From contig CAMCXW010000022.1 of assembly GCA_945883625.1 (NCBI GenBank), positions 1 to 34,859 of the forward strand: 34,859 bases of DNA, written 5' to 3'. Positions 1 through 7,357 of this stretch are shown here, in pieces; the first letter of the stretch is position 1, and every line of letters begins with the position of its first letter. The position numbers and the translations under genes were made by a program. The notes below the pieces were generated by a model. That model had not been told where the DNA came from. It worked only from the letters and a program-made list of their open reading frames with translations, and made no database searches. Source of the stretch: Spirosoma fluviale. Lineage in GTDB: Bacteria; Bacteroidota; Bacteroidia; Cytophagales; Spirosomataceae.

Positions 1-437
1 GAATGGCCAATCACAGCAAAGACTTCACCTACATTTATGGTGGTCGGCAGTAAACCATCTGTTGCAATTTTTCCGTCTGTAATGAGTTGAATTTGAGCAT
101 AGTAGCCGCCGCCAACTAATTTGAATTTACCCGAAAATTGTTTGTTGGCCACATCCACGGTCAAATTTTGCCAATCAGTTGATTGCCCACCAAGTCTACT
201 GACAAATTTAATTTTGGCTGTTTGGAAAGTTGCTCCAGCTTGTCCTTTAATGATAATTTCTCCTTCGTTGCTGTTCGATCTTTGCACAAAAGTTTTACTT
301 TTTTCGAGATCAATGCTTGCTGTGGCTGGTGCTAGAAAGGTATCGTTCGGTGAAATCGGCTCTTGGTCTGAGGTGCATGCTCCTAAGACAAAAATGCTGA
401 TAAAAAGAATGCTTACGGTTAATAATCGTTTGTGCAT
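1..437 (-). CDS. Secreted lipoprotein, 3' end cut off by window edge
   Basis: The frame opens at an ATG (437-435) and stays open to the window edge, giving 145 residues with no stop. Residues 1-21 form a lipoprotein signal: MHKR, a hydrophobic stretch, then lipobox L18-G19-A20-C21. After the cysteine comes a Ser/Asp/Pro-rich linker and then an Ig-like or beta-sandwich-looking region (about 45-125) rich in alternating hydrophobic and polar residues. The last visible residues, VGEVFAVIGHS, resemble the first block of SGNH/sialate O-acetylesterase-type hydrolases (GQSN-like serine block), but the sequence stops at that serine, so this is only a hint. It diverges from fabD. A TAnnTTTG-like box on the minus strand (500-507) could drive it. 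It is sure to be a lipoprotein; its function is unknown. Confidence 0.8.
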   Translation of the reverse strand, partial: MHKRLLTVSILFISIFVLGACTSDQEPISPNDTFLAPATASIDLEKSKTFVQRSNSNEGEIIIKGQAGATFQTAKIKFVSRLGGQSTDWQNLTVDVANKQFSGKFKLVGGGYYAQIQLITDGKIATDGLLPTTINVGEVFAVIGH

Positions 438-473
438 TTGCTGGCGTTGTTTTTAAAACCGACTAGAAAAAAT

Positions 474-481
474 TATCTTTG
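474..481 (+). promoter_or_regulatory. Promoter -7 box TATCTTTG upstream of fabD
   Basis: TATCTTTG matches the Bacteroidota -7 consensus TAnnTTTG exactly and lies 37 bases before the fabD ATG. A TTG at 447-449 could serve as the -33 element, but its 24-base spacing is slightly long. The same octamer occurs before mlaE (25016-25023) and, on the minus strand, before proS (9070-9077). Confidence 0.55.
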
Positions 482-485
482 CCGA

Positions 486-498
486 GCTAAAATTTAGC
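486..498. repeat. Small palindrome between the divergent lipoprotein and fabD
   Basis: GCTAAA-A-TTTAGC is a perfect 6-bp inverted repeat around one central base. It sits between the fabD -7 box (474-481) and the fabD start, and beside a minus-strand TAAATTTG box (500-507). The position suits a repressor operator acting on either gene. No regulator can be named from the sequence. Confidence 0.4.
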
Positions 499-518
499 CC
501 AAATTTAATAAATATAAT

Positions 519-1406
519 ATGAAAGCATATATTTTTCCAGGTCAAGGTTCTCAATTTCCTGGTATGGCGAAGGATTTGTACGAGCAATTTGATTTAGCTC
601 GTTCGATAGTGGATGAGGCGGATTCAATTTTAGGATTTTCGTTGGCGAAGGTGATGTTTGAGGGGACGGATGAGGAATTGAAGCAAACGCGTGTGACGCA
701 GCCAGCCATTTACTTGCATTCCGTTTTGGTTGCTAAGTTGGGCAAAGATTTTAATCCTGGTATGGTCGCAGGGCATTCGTTGGGTGAATTTTCAGCCTTG
801 GTTGCTGCCGGAGGATTGGCATGGCAAGATGGCTTACAGTTAGTATATAAGCGTGCATTGGCCATGCAAAAGGCATGTGAAATTCAGCCGAGCACCATGG
901 CGGCAGTTTTAGGATTGCCAGATGCAACAATTGAAGAGATTTGTGCCGCTTATGGTTCATCGGTTGTTGCCGCGAATTATAACTGCCCGGGCCAAGTAGT
1001 AATCTCGGGTTCTGTGGAAGGAATTGAGGCGGTTGGAATTCAGTTAAAAGAAGCGGGGGCAAAGCGCGTATTGCCCTTACCAGTGGGAGGAGCATTTCAT
1101 TCCCCATTTATGGAGCCAGCGCGAATTGAGTTAGCGGCAGCTATTGAAGCAACGGCAATTGCGAATCCGGTTTGTCCGATTTTTCAAAATATCAATGCGC
1201 AAGCATCACAGGATTCAGGTCAAATTAAGGCAAATTTAATCGCGCAATTGACTGGTGCGGTTCGTTGGACGCAATCAATAGAAGCGATGGTTTCCGGTGG
1301 TGCCAGTGAATTTATTGAATGTGGCCCTGGCAAAGTTTTACAAGGCTTAGTTCGTAAGATTCACGCGGAGGCCGTAGTATCATCAATGGAATTGGCTGAT
1401 TTATAG
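519..1406 (+). CDS. fabD: Malonyl-CoA:ACP transacylase
   Basis: Moves malonyl groups from CoA to acyl carrier protein, the step that supplies elongation units for type II fatty acid synthesis in the cytoplasm. At 295 residues it has the usual FabD length. It opens with FPGQGSQ (6-12), has the nucleophile elbow GHSLGE (85-90, Ser87), the carboxylate-binding Arg112, the NCPGQ block (155-159) and the catalytic His194 in GAFHSP. The ATG at 519 puts the GQGSQ motif at the normal distance from the N-terminus. It stands alone here, without other fab genes, and is followed by the tRNA-Gln unit. Assignment is secure. Confidence 0.97.
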   Translation: MKAYIFPGQGSQFPGMAKDLYEQFDLARSIVDEADSILGFSLAKVMFEGTDEELKQTRVTQPAIYLHSVLVAKLGKDFNPGMVAGHSLGEFSALVAAGGLAWQDGLQLVYKRALAMQKACEIQPSTMAAVLGLPDATIEEICAAYGSSVVAANYNCPGQVVISGSVEGIEAVGIQLKEAGAKRVLPLPVGGAFHSPFMEPARIELAAAIEATAIANPVCPIFQNINAQASQDSGQIKANLIAQLTGAVRWTQSIEAMVSGGASEFIECGPGKVLQGLVRKIHAEAVVSSMELADL

Positions 1407-1454
1407 GAAGTAGTCTCGTCAGTGCTCAAATAAATCATTTTTTTTTGGGCGATA

Positions 1455-1486
1455 TTTGATTTTTTCCAAGATAGAACTTACTTTTG
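1455..1486 (+). promoter_or_regulatory. Promoter of the tRNA-Gln gene
   Basis: TTTG at 1455-1458 and TACTTTTG at 1479-1486 match the Bacteroidota -33 (TTTG) and -7 (TAnnTTTG) elements, with a 20-base spacer. The expected start, about 6-7 bases after the -7 box, falls just before the mature tRNA at 1503. This is the best-formed promoter in the window. Confidence 0.7.
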
Positions 1487-1502
1487 CATCACATTTTAGT
1501 AC

Positions 1503-1573
1503 TGACCTATGGTGTAATGGTAACACACCAGTTTTTGGTTCTGGTTTTCTAGGTTCGAATCCTGGTAGGTCAA
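1503..1573 (+). tRNA. tRNA-Gln (anticodon TTG)
   Basis: Acceptor arms TGACCTA (1503-1509) and TAGGTCA (1566-1572) pair fully, with A1573 as discriminator. The D arm has GTGT/ACAC. The anticodon arm CCAGT/TCTGG has a U-U at its last pair, and the loop TTTTGGT gives anticodon TTG, reading CAA/CAG. The T arm CTAGG-TTCGAAT-CCTGG is canonical. CCA is not encoded. The gene has its own promoter and terminator, so it is a separate transcription unit between fabD and the plug-domain gene. Confidence 0.95.
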
Positions 1574-1587
1574 CAGAATAACAAATT

Positions 1588-1619
1588 AAAGCCTTCTACA
1601 GCAATGTGGAAGGCTTTTT
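1588..1619 (+). terminator. Rho-independent terminator after tRNA-Gln
   Basis: AAAGCCTTCTACA (1588-1600) pairs with TGTGGAAGGCTTT (1605-1617) around the tetraloop GCAA, giving a 13-bp stem with one G-T pair, then a short T run. It ends six bases before the stop of the convergent plug-domain gene and may also end that operon's transcript. Confidence 0.85.
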
Positions 1620-1625
1620 GTTTGT

Positions 1626-2396
1626 TCAATTTTTGAGTAGACGCTTTAAATTTTCATCACTTTCTGATTTTTTAAACTCTTTACTTTGTTTCCCCCAGGT
1701 CCAAATCGTTAAAGGAAGTGTAACACCCCGCTGCAATTCCTCCGAGATGCCTGGTGTTACATCACCTTTAATCGTGCTTATGACAACTACGCCATTTGCT
1801 CCACGTACTCCGTACATAGCGGTTTGAGATGGATCTTTTAAAACTGTCACCGAAGCAATGTCATTGGGATTTATGGAATTAATATTTCCGCTGATTGGAA
1901 CTCCATCGACGACATATAAAGGACTATTTGCATTTATCGAACCAATTCCTCGAACACGAACCATAGCTCCTCCGCCAGGTGAATTATCATTCCCAATCGT
2001 AACTCCAGACACTTGCCCTTGTAATTTTTGATTGACTGTGGCTACATTTACTTGGTTTAATGTCCGATTGTCTACCTCATTAAGCGATTTTGATGTTATT
2101 TTTTCTTTTGAATTTGAGGGAATTAATTGCACCCCAATACCAGGCTCACCTTGGGCATTTCTGCCATTTATAAACTTTACCTCATGAATTTGTTTTAAAG
2201 GAATCGCAGAAGTATCCCTAAACTCTTGCCGATTTACTTTGTCGGCAGGCTCATGCCAAATAACCCACATGGTGTCTTTGCGGATTGTGATTTGTTGGCG
2301 TTCACCATGAAAGTATTTTTTCAAAATGCTTTCCGCTGTTTCGGATTGTCCGAACGCTTGGAAGCCCAGTAGCATAAAAATTATGATTTTTTTCAT
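1626..2396 (-). CDS. Secreted stand-alone TonB-receptor plug-domain protein
   Basis: A 256-residue exported protein with a signal peptide (cleavage likely before Gln17). Residues about 20-95 form a region I do not recognise. Residues about 117-209 are a complete SusC/RagA-type plug: the LQGQVSGV block (125-132), VRVRGIGSIN (146-155), LYVVDGVPI (160-168) and the closing VLKDPSQTAMYGVRGANG stretch (185-202). There is no room for the roughly 600-residue, 22-strand barrel that a TonB-dependent receptor needs; a charged tail follows. Its ATG overlaps the epimerase stop (ATGA), so it is translated with the kinase-epimerase operon and is its last gene. It is not an obvious decayed receptor: the frame is intact, the signal peptide is kept, and no barrel-coding sequence follows. 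Function unknown; a periplasmic plug-like binding or docking role is possible. Confidence 0.85.
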   Translation of the reverse strand: MKKIIIFMLLGFQAFGQSETAESILKKYFHGERQQITIRKDTMWVIWHEPADKVNRQEFRDTSAIPLKQIHEVKFINGRNAQGEPGIGVQLIPSNSKEKITSKSLNEVDNRTLNQVNVATVNQKLQGQVSGVTIGNDNSPGGGAMVRVRGIGSINANSPLYVVDGVPISGNINSINPNDIASVTVLKDPSQTAMYGVRGANGVVVISTIKGDVTPGISEELQRGVTLPLTIWTWGKQSKEFKKSESDENLKRLLKN

Positions 2397-3637
2397 TTGT
2401 TTAATTCGCCTAGTTTCTCATACGAGAGAATCATCGAACGAACGTTATGGTAGTTTATTTTCCAATTATGGGACATGTGACGCCAAATAGGCTCACCCTC
2501 ACGCGTCATGAGTGGCCACCACTCACCTGTGAGTTGATTAATCATTTTGTCAAAAACAAAACGGTGAACTTGTTTATGTGCTTCTAAAAATCTAGGATCT
2601 TTAGTTAGTTTAAATGCGTCTAGCATGCCGATGAGCATTTCGGCTTGTTGCCAAAATTCCTTCTCGAAATCCGATGCTTCACCTGTATGTGAACCTTCCA
2701 CGTAAACGCCACCAAATTCCCAATCAATGCCGTGGTCTAAGGCATGATAAAAAGCTTTTTCTATGTTTGGACGATATTTCTCCAGATCAAATCCACCGAT
2801 TTTGATGGCATGCATGAGGAGCCAACCGAATTCCGCGTTGTGGCCGTAGGAGGTATTGTCTGTTGATGAGGCTTTTTGGCCTCCATCCGCAAAACGGTCC
2901 CAGCCCCAAACAATGTCAAATTTGATTTGTGGGGCTACGTCCCAATTTGCCCAAAACTGCGGAATGCCTGTTCCAGTAACAGGATGCATGATTTTGTGAA
3001 TCAAAATTTCGATCACTTCTTCTAATTTTCGACGATGGAGTGACTTGCCGCTCGCCTCATATAAGGTGGTAAAGGCTTCCATTAAATGCATGTGGACATC
3101 TAGCGTTTTGCGATCTCCTCCGGGCGATCCTGGTCCCATAAGTGACCAATCTGCCGCAAAAAATTCCCAGTAACCACCGTGATATGTGTCTACTGCATGT
3201 TTTTGTAATAGATCAAAAACCTTCTCTGCATATTCCAAGCCGATGGGGTCACCCGTTGCAAGCGTATACTCACTTAAGGCATAAATAGCAAAACTATGTC
3301 CATAGCCTATTTTTTGTTTGTTTGTGGCCTTACCCGCCCGATCCGTCATCCAATAAAATCCCCCATGTTCTGCATCCCACATTTTTTCGAGAAGAAATTT
3401 GACACCATGTTCTGCCATCTCTTTCATGATTGGTCCCCCAAAACCATGTCGGTACGCCTGCGCATACGTGAAGACGGATCGCGTTTGAGCGATTAAAGAT
3501 TTTTCGTCATCTCCGGCATCGTTCCCAAATTCATCAAAATGGGTTAGGAAGCCTCCTTGATTTTTATCGATTGTTCTCGATGTCCAAAAGGGTAGTAATT
3601 GATTTTCCGTGTAGGTTTTAATTTCCGATTGCATCAT
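2393..3637 (-). CDS. AGE-family epimerase/isomerase (N-acylglucosamine 2-epimerase or cellobiose 2-epimerase type)
   Basis: A 414-residue member of the AGE family, an (alpha/alpha)6-barrel group that epimerises C2 of GlcNAc/ManNAc, cellobiose or mannose, or isomerises mannose and fructose. Seen here: QTRSVFTYA near residues 51-59, the GHNAEF block (265-270, His266), EFWQQAE (327-333) and the C-terminal HNWKINYHN segment (390-398, His390 and His397); the last two carry the general acid/base residues of the family. Two adjacent ATGs (3637 and 3634) can start it. The first 20 bases overlap the kinase gene and the last 4 overlap the plug gene, so the three are co-translated. The substrate cannot be told from sequence; the kinase next door suggests a sugar that is epimerised and phosphorylated in the cytoplasm. 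Confidence 0.9.
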   Translation of the reverse strand: MMQSEIKTYTENQLLPFWTSRTIDKNQGGFLTHFDEFGNDAGDDEKSLIAQTRSVFTYAQAYRHGFGGPIMKEMAEHGVKFLLEKMWDAEHGGFYWMTDRAGKATNKQKIGYGHSFAIYALSEYTLATGDPIGLEYAEKVFDLLQKHAVDTYHGGYWEFFAADWSLMGPGSPGGDRKTLDVHMHLMEAFTTLYEASGKSLHRRKLEEVIEILIHKIMHPVTGTGIPQFWANWDVAPQIKFDIVWGWDRFADGGQKASSTDNTSYGHNAEFGWLLMHAIKIGGFDLEKYRPNIEKAFYHALDHGIDWEFGGVYVEGSHTGEASDFEKEFWQQAEMLIGMLDAFKLTKDPRFLEAHKQVHRFVFDKMINQLTGEWWPLMTREGEPIWRHMSHNWKINYHNVRSMILSYEKLGELNK

Positions 3638-4586
3638 GAAGTTGTTTAATTTCTTGTGGGCTTGCGCTGCCCGTTTCTCCTATTTTTTGAATGCTGATAT
3701 GAACAGCTAAACTCGCGAATTTACATGATTCTGCGATGCTAGCTCCTGTTGCTTTTGCCGCACTAAATGCAGCAACGACCATGTCGCCTGCGCCCACGGT
3801 ATCGATGGGGCCTTGAACAGGTATTGCTTTTTCCCAGTGAAATTCTGTCGGACTCGCATAGATCATGCCTTGCTCTCCTAAGGTTACTAGGGCTGGTTTA
3901 TTGCGTTGAATAACCCATTGGTTTATTTGAAATTCGAGGTCAGTTACTTCGCCAATGATATTTTTAAATTCCTCCTCATTAACCTTCAAAAGGGTATTTT
4001 GGGCTTCATTCCCCAAGCTACGAAGGTCGGCAATAGCCTTTTCGTTGGTAATGTTTTGTAATAGGTTTAAGCTTTCCTTATTCAGTAATGGGTACTTGAA
4101 TTGTTCGTTGATAACCACCCAATGATACGCATCGATTTGTTTTTCAAGTGTATCAATTAACGGTTTTGCATGTGTGTGAAATTGTAGATTGCGTGTGCCG
4201 AAATCTAATCGATTTTGTTCCTCATTCACCCGCATCGGCTTCGTGTACGTAGGTGTATCTAATGCATCAATTACATGGAGGTGTTTCGTTGAAATGTGGT
4301 ATTTTTCGGCCTCATGACTCATTTCGCGCCCAAATAAGTCGTTTCCTCGAACGCCAAAAGCATCAACTTGAACGCCGAGGCTAGCTAAATTTTTTGCCAC
4401 ATTACCTGCTCCACCTAAATAAGCCTGCGGTTTTTGGCAGATATGCACTACTTTGCCTGTTTCGACTGAAATTTCTGAACTATCTGGGTTGATATCAAAA
4501 TAGAAATCCAACGCATAATCACCGATGACGGCCATCTTAAGCTGGCTGATTTGCGCCAAAAGAGCGTCTAAACGCTTGGAATTCAT
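3618..4586 (-). CDS. PfkB-family (ribokinase-like) carbohydrate kinase
   Basis: A 322-residue ribokinase-fold kinase. The N-terminal block VIGDYALDFYF (20-30), the sugar-binding GGAGNVAKNLA (58-68), the VTLGEQG strand (234-240) and the ATP-site motif DTVGAGD (262-268, catalytic base Asp268) are all intact. The layout resembles the heptose-7-phosphate kinase domain of RfaE/HldE, but the diagnostic early residues differ and no cytidylyltransferase domain follows, so I keep the call general. It is the first gene of the kinase-epimerase-plug operon and diverges from the phosphohexomutase across a 217-bp region that contains a strong inverted repeat. Likely phosphorylates the sugar handled by the epimerase. 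Confidence 0.9.
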   Translation of the reverse strand: MNSKRLDALLAQISQLKMAVIGDYALDFYFDINPDSSEISVETGKVVHICQKPQAYLGGAGNVAKNLASLGVQVDAFGVRGNDLFGREMSHEAEKYHISTKHLHVIDALDTPTYTKPMRVNEEQNRLDFGTRNLQFHTHAKPLIDTLEKQIDAYHWVVINEQFKYPLLNKESLNLLQNITNEKAIADLRSLGNEAQNTLLKVNEEEFKNIIGEVTDLEFQINQWVIQRNKPALVTLGEQGMIYASPTEFHWEKAIPVQGPIDTVGAGDMVVAAFSAAKATGASIAESCKFASLAVHISIQKIGETGSASPQEIKQLHDAIGN

Positions 4587-4653
4587 GAATTTAAATTTGT
4601 TGATTTGAAATTACACAAAATAAGTTTTGAAGTCAATTTATTATCTTCCCACT

Positions 4654-4688
4654 TACCTTTGGCAATCCTCCAAGGTTTGCCAAAGGTA
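4654..4688. repeat. Perfect 12-bp inverted repeat in the kinase/phosphohexomutase divergent region
   Basis: TACCTTTGGCAA (4654-4665) and TTGCCAAAGGTA (4677-4688) are exact reverse complements separated by 11 bases, and two further CC/GG pairs can form inside. Neither strand has a T run after it, so it is not a simple terminator. The remainder of the 217-bp gap (4587-4803) is AT-rich, with a likely promoter box at 4768-4775 and nothing else I recognise. An operator or a structured leader for the sugar operon is the best guess. Confidence 0.6.
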
Positions 4689-4767
4689 TGGGGCAGATTG
4701 ATTTTTTCAAGCTGAAAAACTGATAAATCGCTACTTAATAATTGATAATATTCTGCGTGGAATTTAT

Positions 4768-4775
4768 TATTTTTG
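4768..4775 (+). promoter_or_regulatory. Promoter -7 box TATTTTTG upstream of the phosphohexomutase
   Basis: TATTTTTG fits TAnnTTTG and lies 28 bases before the TTG start. A TTG at 4742-4744 is a possible -33 element at 23 bases' spacing. Confidence 0.45.
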
Positions 4776-4803
4776 GGCTTTTATTTACCTTATCTTCTTT
4801 GTT

Positions 4804-6192
4804 TTGGCATTAATTAAATCTATTTCAGGCATCCGTGGGACGATTGGAGGAAAACCTGGTGAAGGCCTGAGTCCAATTGATATTGTTACGTTTGCCGCCG
4901 CTTATGGCGCTTGGTTAAAAGGAACCAAACCCACATCCAACCAAATTGTACTTGGTCGAGATGCGCGGATTTCGGGTTCCATGGTTTCTTCATTGGTAGC
5001 AAACACGCTTATTGGGCTTGGTTGGGATGTTTTGGATATTGGTTTATCTACAACTCCCACGGTTGAGCTTGCTGTCCCATGGACGAAATCTGCAGGCGGA
5101 ATTATTATTACCGCTAGCCATAATCCTGCTCAATGGAATGCACTTAAATTGCTCAACGATGCTGGAGAATTTATTTCAGATGCAGATGGGAAAGCGATGC
5201 TCGAGTTAGCTGAAAATCTTGATTTTACCTTTGCAGAAGTAACTAAATTAGGTAAAATCACTCAAGATGATTCGTTTTTACAACAACACATTGATCACGT
5301 CTTAGGACTTCGTTGGGTAGATAAATCAGCTATTCAAGCTAAGAAATTTAAGGTTTTAGTCGATGCTGTTAATTCAACCGGAGGAATCGTGGTGCCTCAG
5401 CTCCTTAATGCGCTTGGTGTGATGGATGTGGATGTGATATTTGGGGAACCTAATGGACATTTTGGGCATAATCCGGAACCTTTACCAGAGAATTTGACTG
5501 AAATGATTGCCAAAATGAAGGCTGGCTCATACGATTTAGGTATCGTCGTTGACCCCGATGTAGATCGTTTGTGTTTCATCTCGGAAGATGGAAGTGCATT
5601 TGGTGAGGAATATACGTTAGTTGCTATTGCGGATTATATCTTGTCGATTGAAAATGGGAATACAGTTTCCAATCTGTCTTCAACGCGGGCTTTGGCAGAT
5701 GTGACGCAAAAGCATAAAGGAATTTATTTTGCTGCTGCTGTAGGTGAAGTTAATGTGGTGACAAAAATGAAAGCTGAAAATGCAATCATTGGCGGAGAAG
5801 GTAATGGTGGTGTTATTTTCCCAGAGTCGCATTATGGACGTGATGCATTAGTTGGCATTGGATTGTTTTTAACGCATTTAGCCCGTAAAAATAAAAAAGT
5901 TAGTGACTTGCGCGCAGAATATCCTGCCTACATTATGTCGAAAAACAAAATTGAACTTTCGGCAAATTTGAATGTTGATTTAATCTTGGCGACTGTCGCC
6001 GAACAATTTAAAGAGGAACGTGTAAACACCATTGATGGCGTTAAAATAGATTTTGCAGATCGCTGGGTTCATTTACGCAAATCAAATACGGAACCAATTA
6101 TTAGAATTTATTCTGAGGCACCAACGGAGTCCGAAGCGAATGGGTTAGCCCAACAAATTATGCAGGTAATCAAAGCGATTGCCAGCAAATAA
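4804..6192 (+). CDS. glmM: Phosphohexomutase, phosphoglucosamine mutase (GlmM-like)
   Basis: Alpha-D-phosphohexomutase of 462 residues, probably turning glucosamine-6-phosphate into glucosamine-1-phosphate for peptidoglycan and LPS precursors. The four hallmark loops are intact: phosphoserine loop TASHNP (103-108, Ser105), metal loop DPDVDR (249-254), sugar-binding GGEGNGG (329-335) and the phosphate-binding RKSNTEPIIR (424-433). The start is TTG: no ATG or GTG lies in frame upstream, and TTG places SISGIRGT at the normal distance from the N-terminus. A phosphomannomutase/phosphoglucomutase role is the alternative; the family is certain, the exact sugar less so. The cysteine desulfurase follows after 7 bases, so the two are probably cotranscribed. 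Confidence 0.88.
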   Translation: MALIKSISGIRGTIGGKPGEGLSPIDIVTFAAAYGAWLKGTKPTSNQIVLGRDARISGSMVSSLVANTLIGLGWDVLDIGLSTTPTVELAVPWTKSAGGIIITASHNPAQWNALKLLNDAGEFISDADGKAMLELAENLDFTFAEVTKLGKITQDDSFLQQHIDHVLGLRWVDKSAIQAKKFKVLVDAVNSTGGIVVPQLLNALGVMDVDVIFGEPNGHFGHNPEPLPENLTEMIAKMKAGSYDLGIVVDPDVDRLCFISEDGSAFGEEYTLVAIADYILSIENGNTVSNLSSTRALADVTQKHKGIYFAAAVGEVNVVTKMKAENAIIGGEGNGGVIFPESHYGRDALVGIGLFLTHLARKNKKVSDLRAEYPAYIMSKNKIELSANLNVDLILATVAEQFKEERVNTIDGVKIDFADRWVHLRKSNTEPIIRIYSEAPTESEANGLAQQIMQVIKAIASK

Positions 6193-6199
6193 GAATAAC

Positions 6200-7348
6200 A
6201 TGACATCAACAACTAAAACACCAATTTACTTAGACAATGCAGCAACCACCTCTGTGGATCCGGCGGTATGGTCTGAAATGCAGCCTTTTTTTGAGCAATT
6301 TACCGCAAATCCATCGTCGATTCATGCCCATGGCCGACAAGCCAAAGTTGTCGTAGAAAAAGCAAGGAAGGCCGTAGCTGCTTTGTTAAATACGTCGCCA
6401 GCTGAAATATTTTTCACGTCCGGAGGTACAGAAGCGGATAATACGGTGATTCAATCGGCAGTTTTATACGGTGGTGTCAAGACGATTATTACATCGCCCC
6501 TAGAACATCATGCGGTTTTACATACCGCTGAGGCATGGGGAAAATTAGGTGTAGCAGAGGTGAAATTGGTTCAAATTACAGACCAAGGAGATATTGATTT
6601 GGGTCATTTAGAGGAGCTGTTGGCAGATAGTCCAAAGGCCTTAGTAAGCCTAATGCATGGAAATAACGAAATTGGAAATATAGTGGATTTGCATGCGGTA
6701 GGAAATTTATGCCGTAAATATGGTGCCCTTTTTCATTCTGATACGGTACAAACAGTAGGTCATTTTATACACGATTTACAAGCCTTACCTGTCGATTTTA
6801 TCGTGGGTGCTGCCCATAAATTTCATGGGCCTAAAGGTATTGGATTTTTATATGCGCGTGCTGGAGTGGGCTTTCATCCATTAATGCACGGCGGAGCACA
6901 AGAGCGCAATCAGCGTGGAGGAACAGAAAATGTGTATGGGATGGTTGGCCTAGCAAAAGCGTTATCATTGGCCTATGAATCTATGGAATCCCACATGTCC
7001 CACATTAAATCCATTAAATCTTATTTTATCGAAGGACTTAAAGCTCGCTTTCCAGGTGTGGAGTTCAACGGTCGGTCAGGCGAAATAGACACAAGTTTAT
7101 ACACAGTTTTGAATGTTCGCTTTCCAAACGTTCCTGATGGCGACATGCTTTTATTTCAATTGGATATTGAAAAGATATCGGCTTCAGGTGGCAGTGCCTG
7201 CTCTAGCGGCACATCTGTGGGTTCACATGTGCTTTCAGCTTTAAATCCTGCAGCAACTGGCGCCGCAGTACGCTTCTCTTTTTCGAAGAATAATACCAAA
7301 GAGGAGATTGATCGCGTACTTGAGGTGCTGGAAAGATTGGTCAAATAG
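6200..7348 (+). CDS. Cysteine desulfurase, NifS/IscS type
   Basis: PLP-dependent class V enzyme that removes sulfur from cysteine for Fe-S clusters and thio-modified tRNAs. In the 382-residue form starting at the ATG at 6200, it opens with YLDNAATTSVDP, has the His of LEHHAV (about 104), the PLP lysine in AAHKFHGPKG (Lys207) and the sulfur-accepting cysteine in GGSACSSG (Cys334), the short-loop pattern of the NifS/IscS group. A TTG at 6179 would overlap the previous gene and add seven unconserved residues, so I prefer 6200. No iscU-like scaffold gene is adjacent. Transcription probably ends at the large hairpin after the stop. Confidence 0.93.
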   Translation: MTSTTKTPIYLDNAATTSVDPAVWSEMQPFFEQFTANPSSIHAHGRQAKVVVEKARKAVAALLNTSPAEIFFTSGGTEADNTVIQSAVLYGGVKTIITSPLEHHAVLHTAEAWGKLGVAEVKLVQITDQGDIDLGHLEELLADSPKALVSLMHGNNEIGNIVDLHAVGNLCRKYGALFHSDTVQTVGHFIHDLQALPVDFIVGAAHKFHGPKGIGFLYARAGVGFHPLMHGGAQERNQRGGTENVYGMVGLAKALSLAYESMESHMSHIKSIKSYFIEGLKARFPGVEFNGRSGEIDTSLYTVLNVRFPNVPDGDMLLFQLDIEKISASGGSACSSGTSVGSHVLSALNPAATGAAVRFSFSKNNTKEEIDRVLEVLERLVK

Positions 7349-7357
7349 ATTAAAAAT

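Noticed and set aside
121-456. Plus-strand open frame at the left edge
   Set aside because: The opposite strand encodes a lipoprotein with a clean signal peptide and lipobox over the same bases; the plus frame shows no recognisable features.
751-1107. 118-codon open frame antisense to fabD
   Set aside because: It lies wholly inside a well-conserved gene, has no family features and reflects codon bias of the opposite strand.
1626-2396. Pseudogene of a SusC-like receptor
   Set aside because: The frame is intact with a signal peptide, a complete plug and a translational overlap with the epimerase, and no barrel remnants follow; I keep it as a gene, though a truncation cannot be fully excluded.
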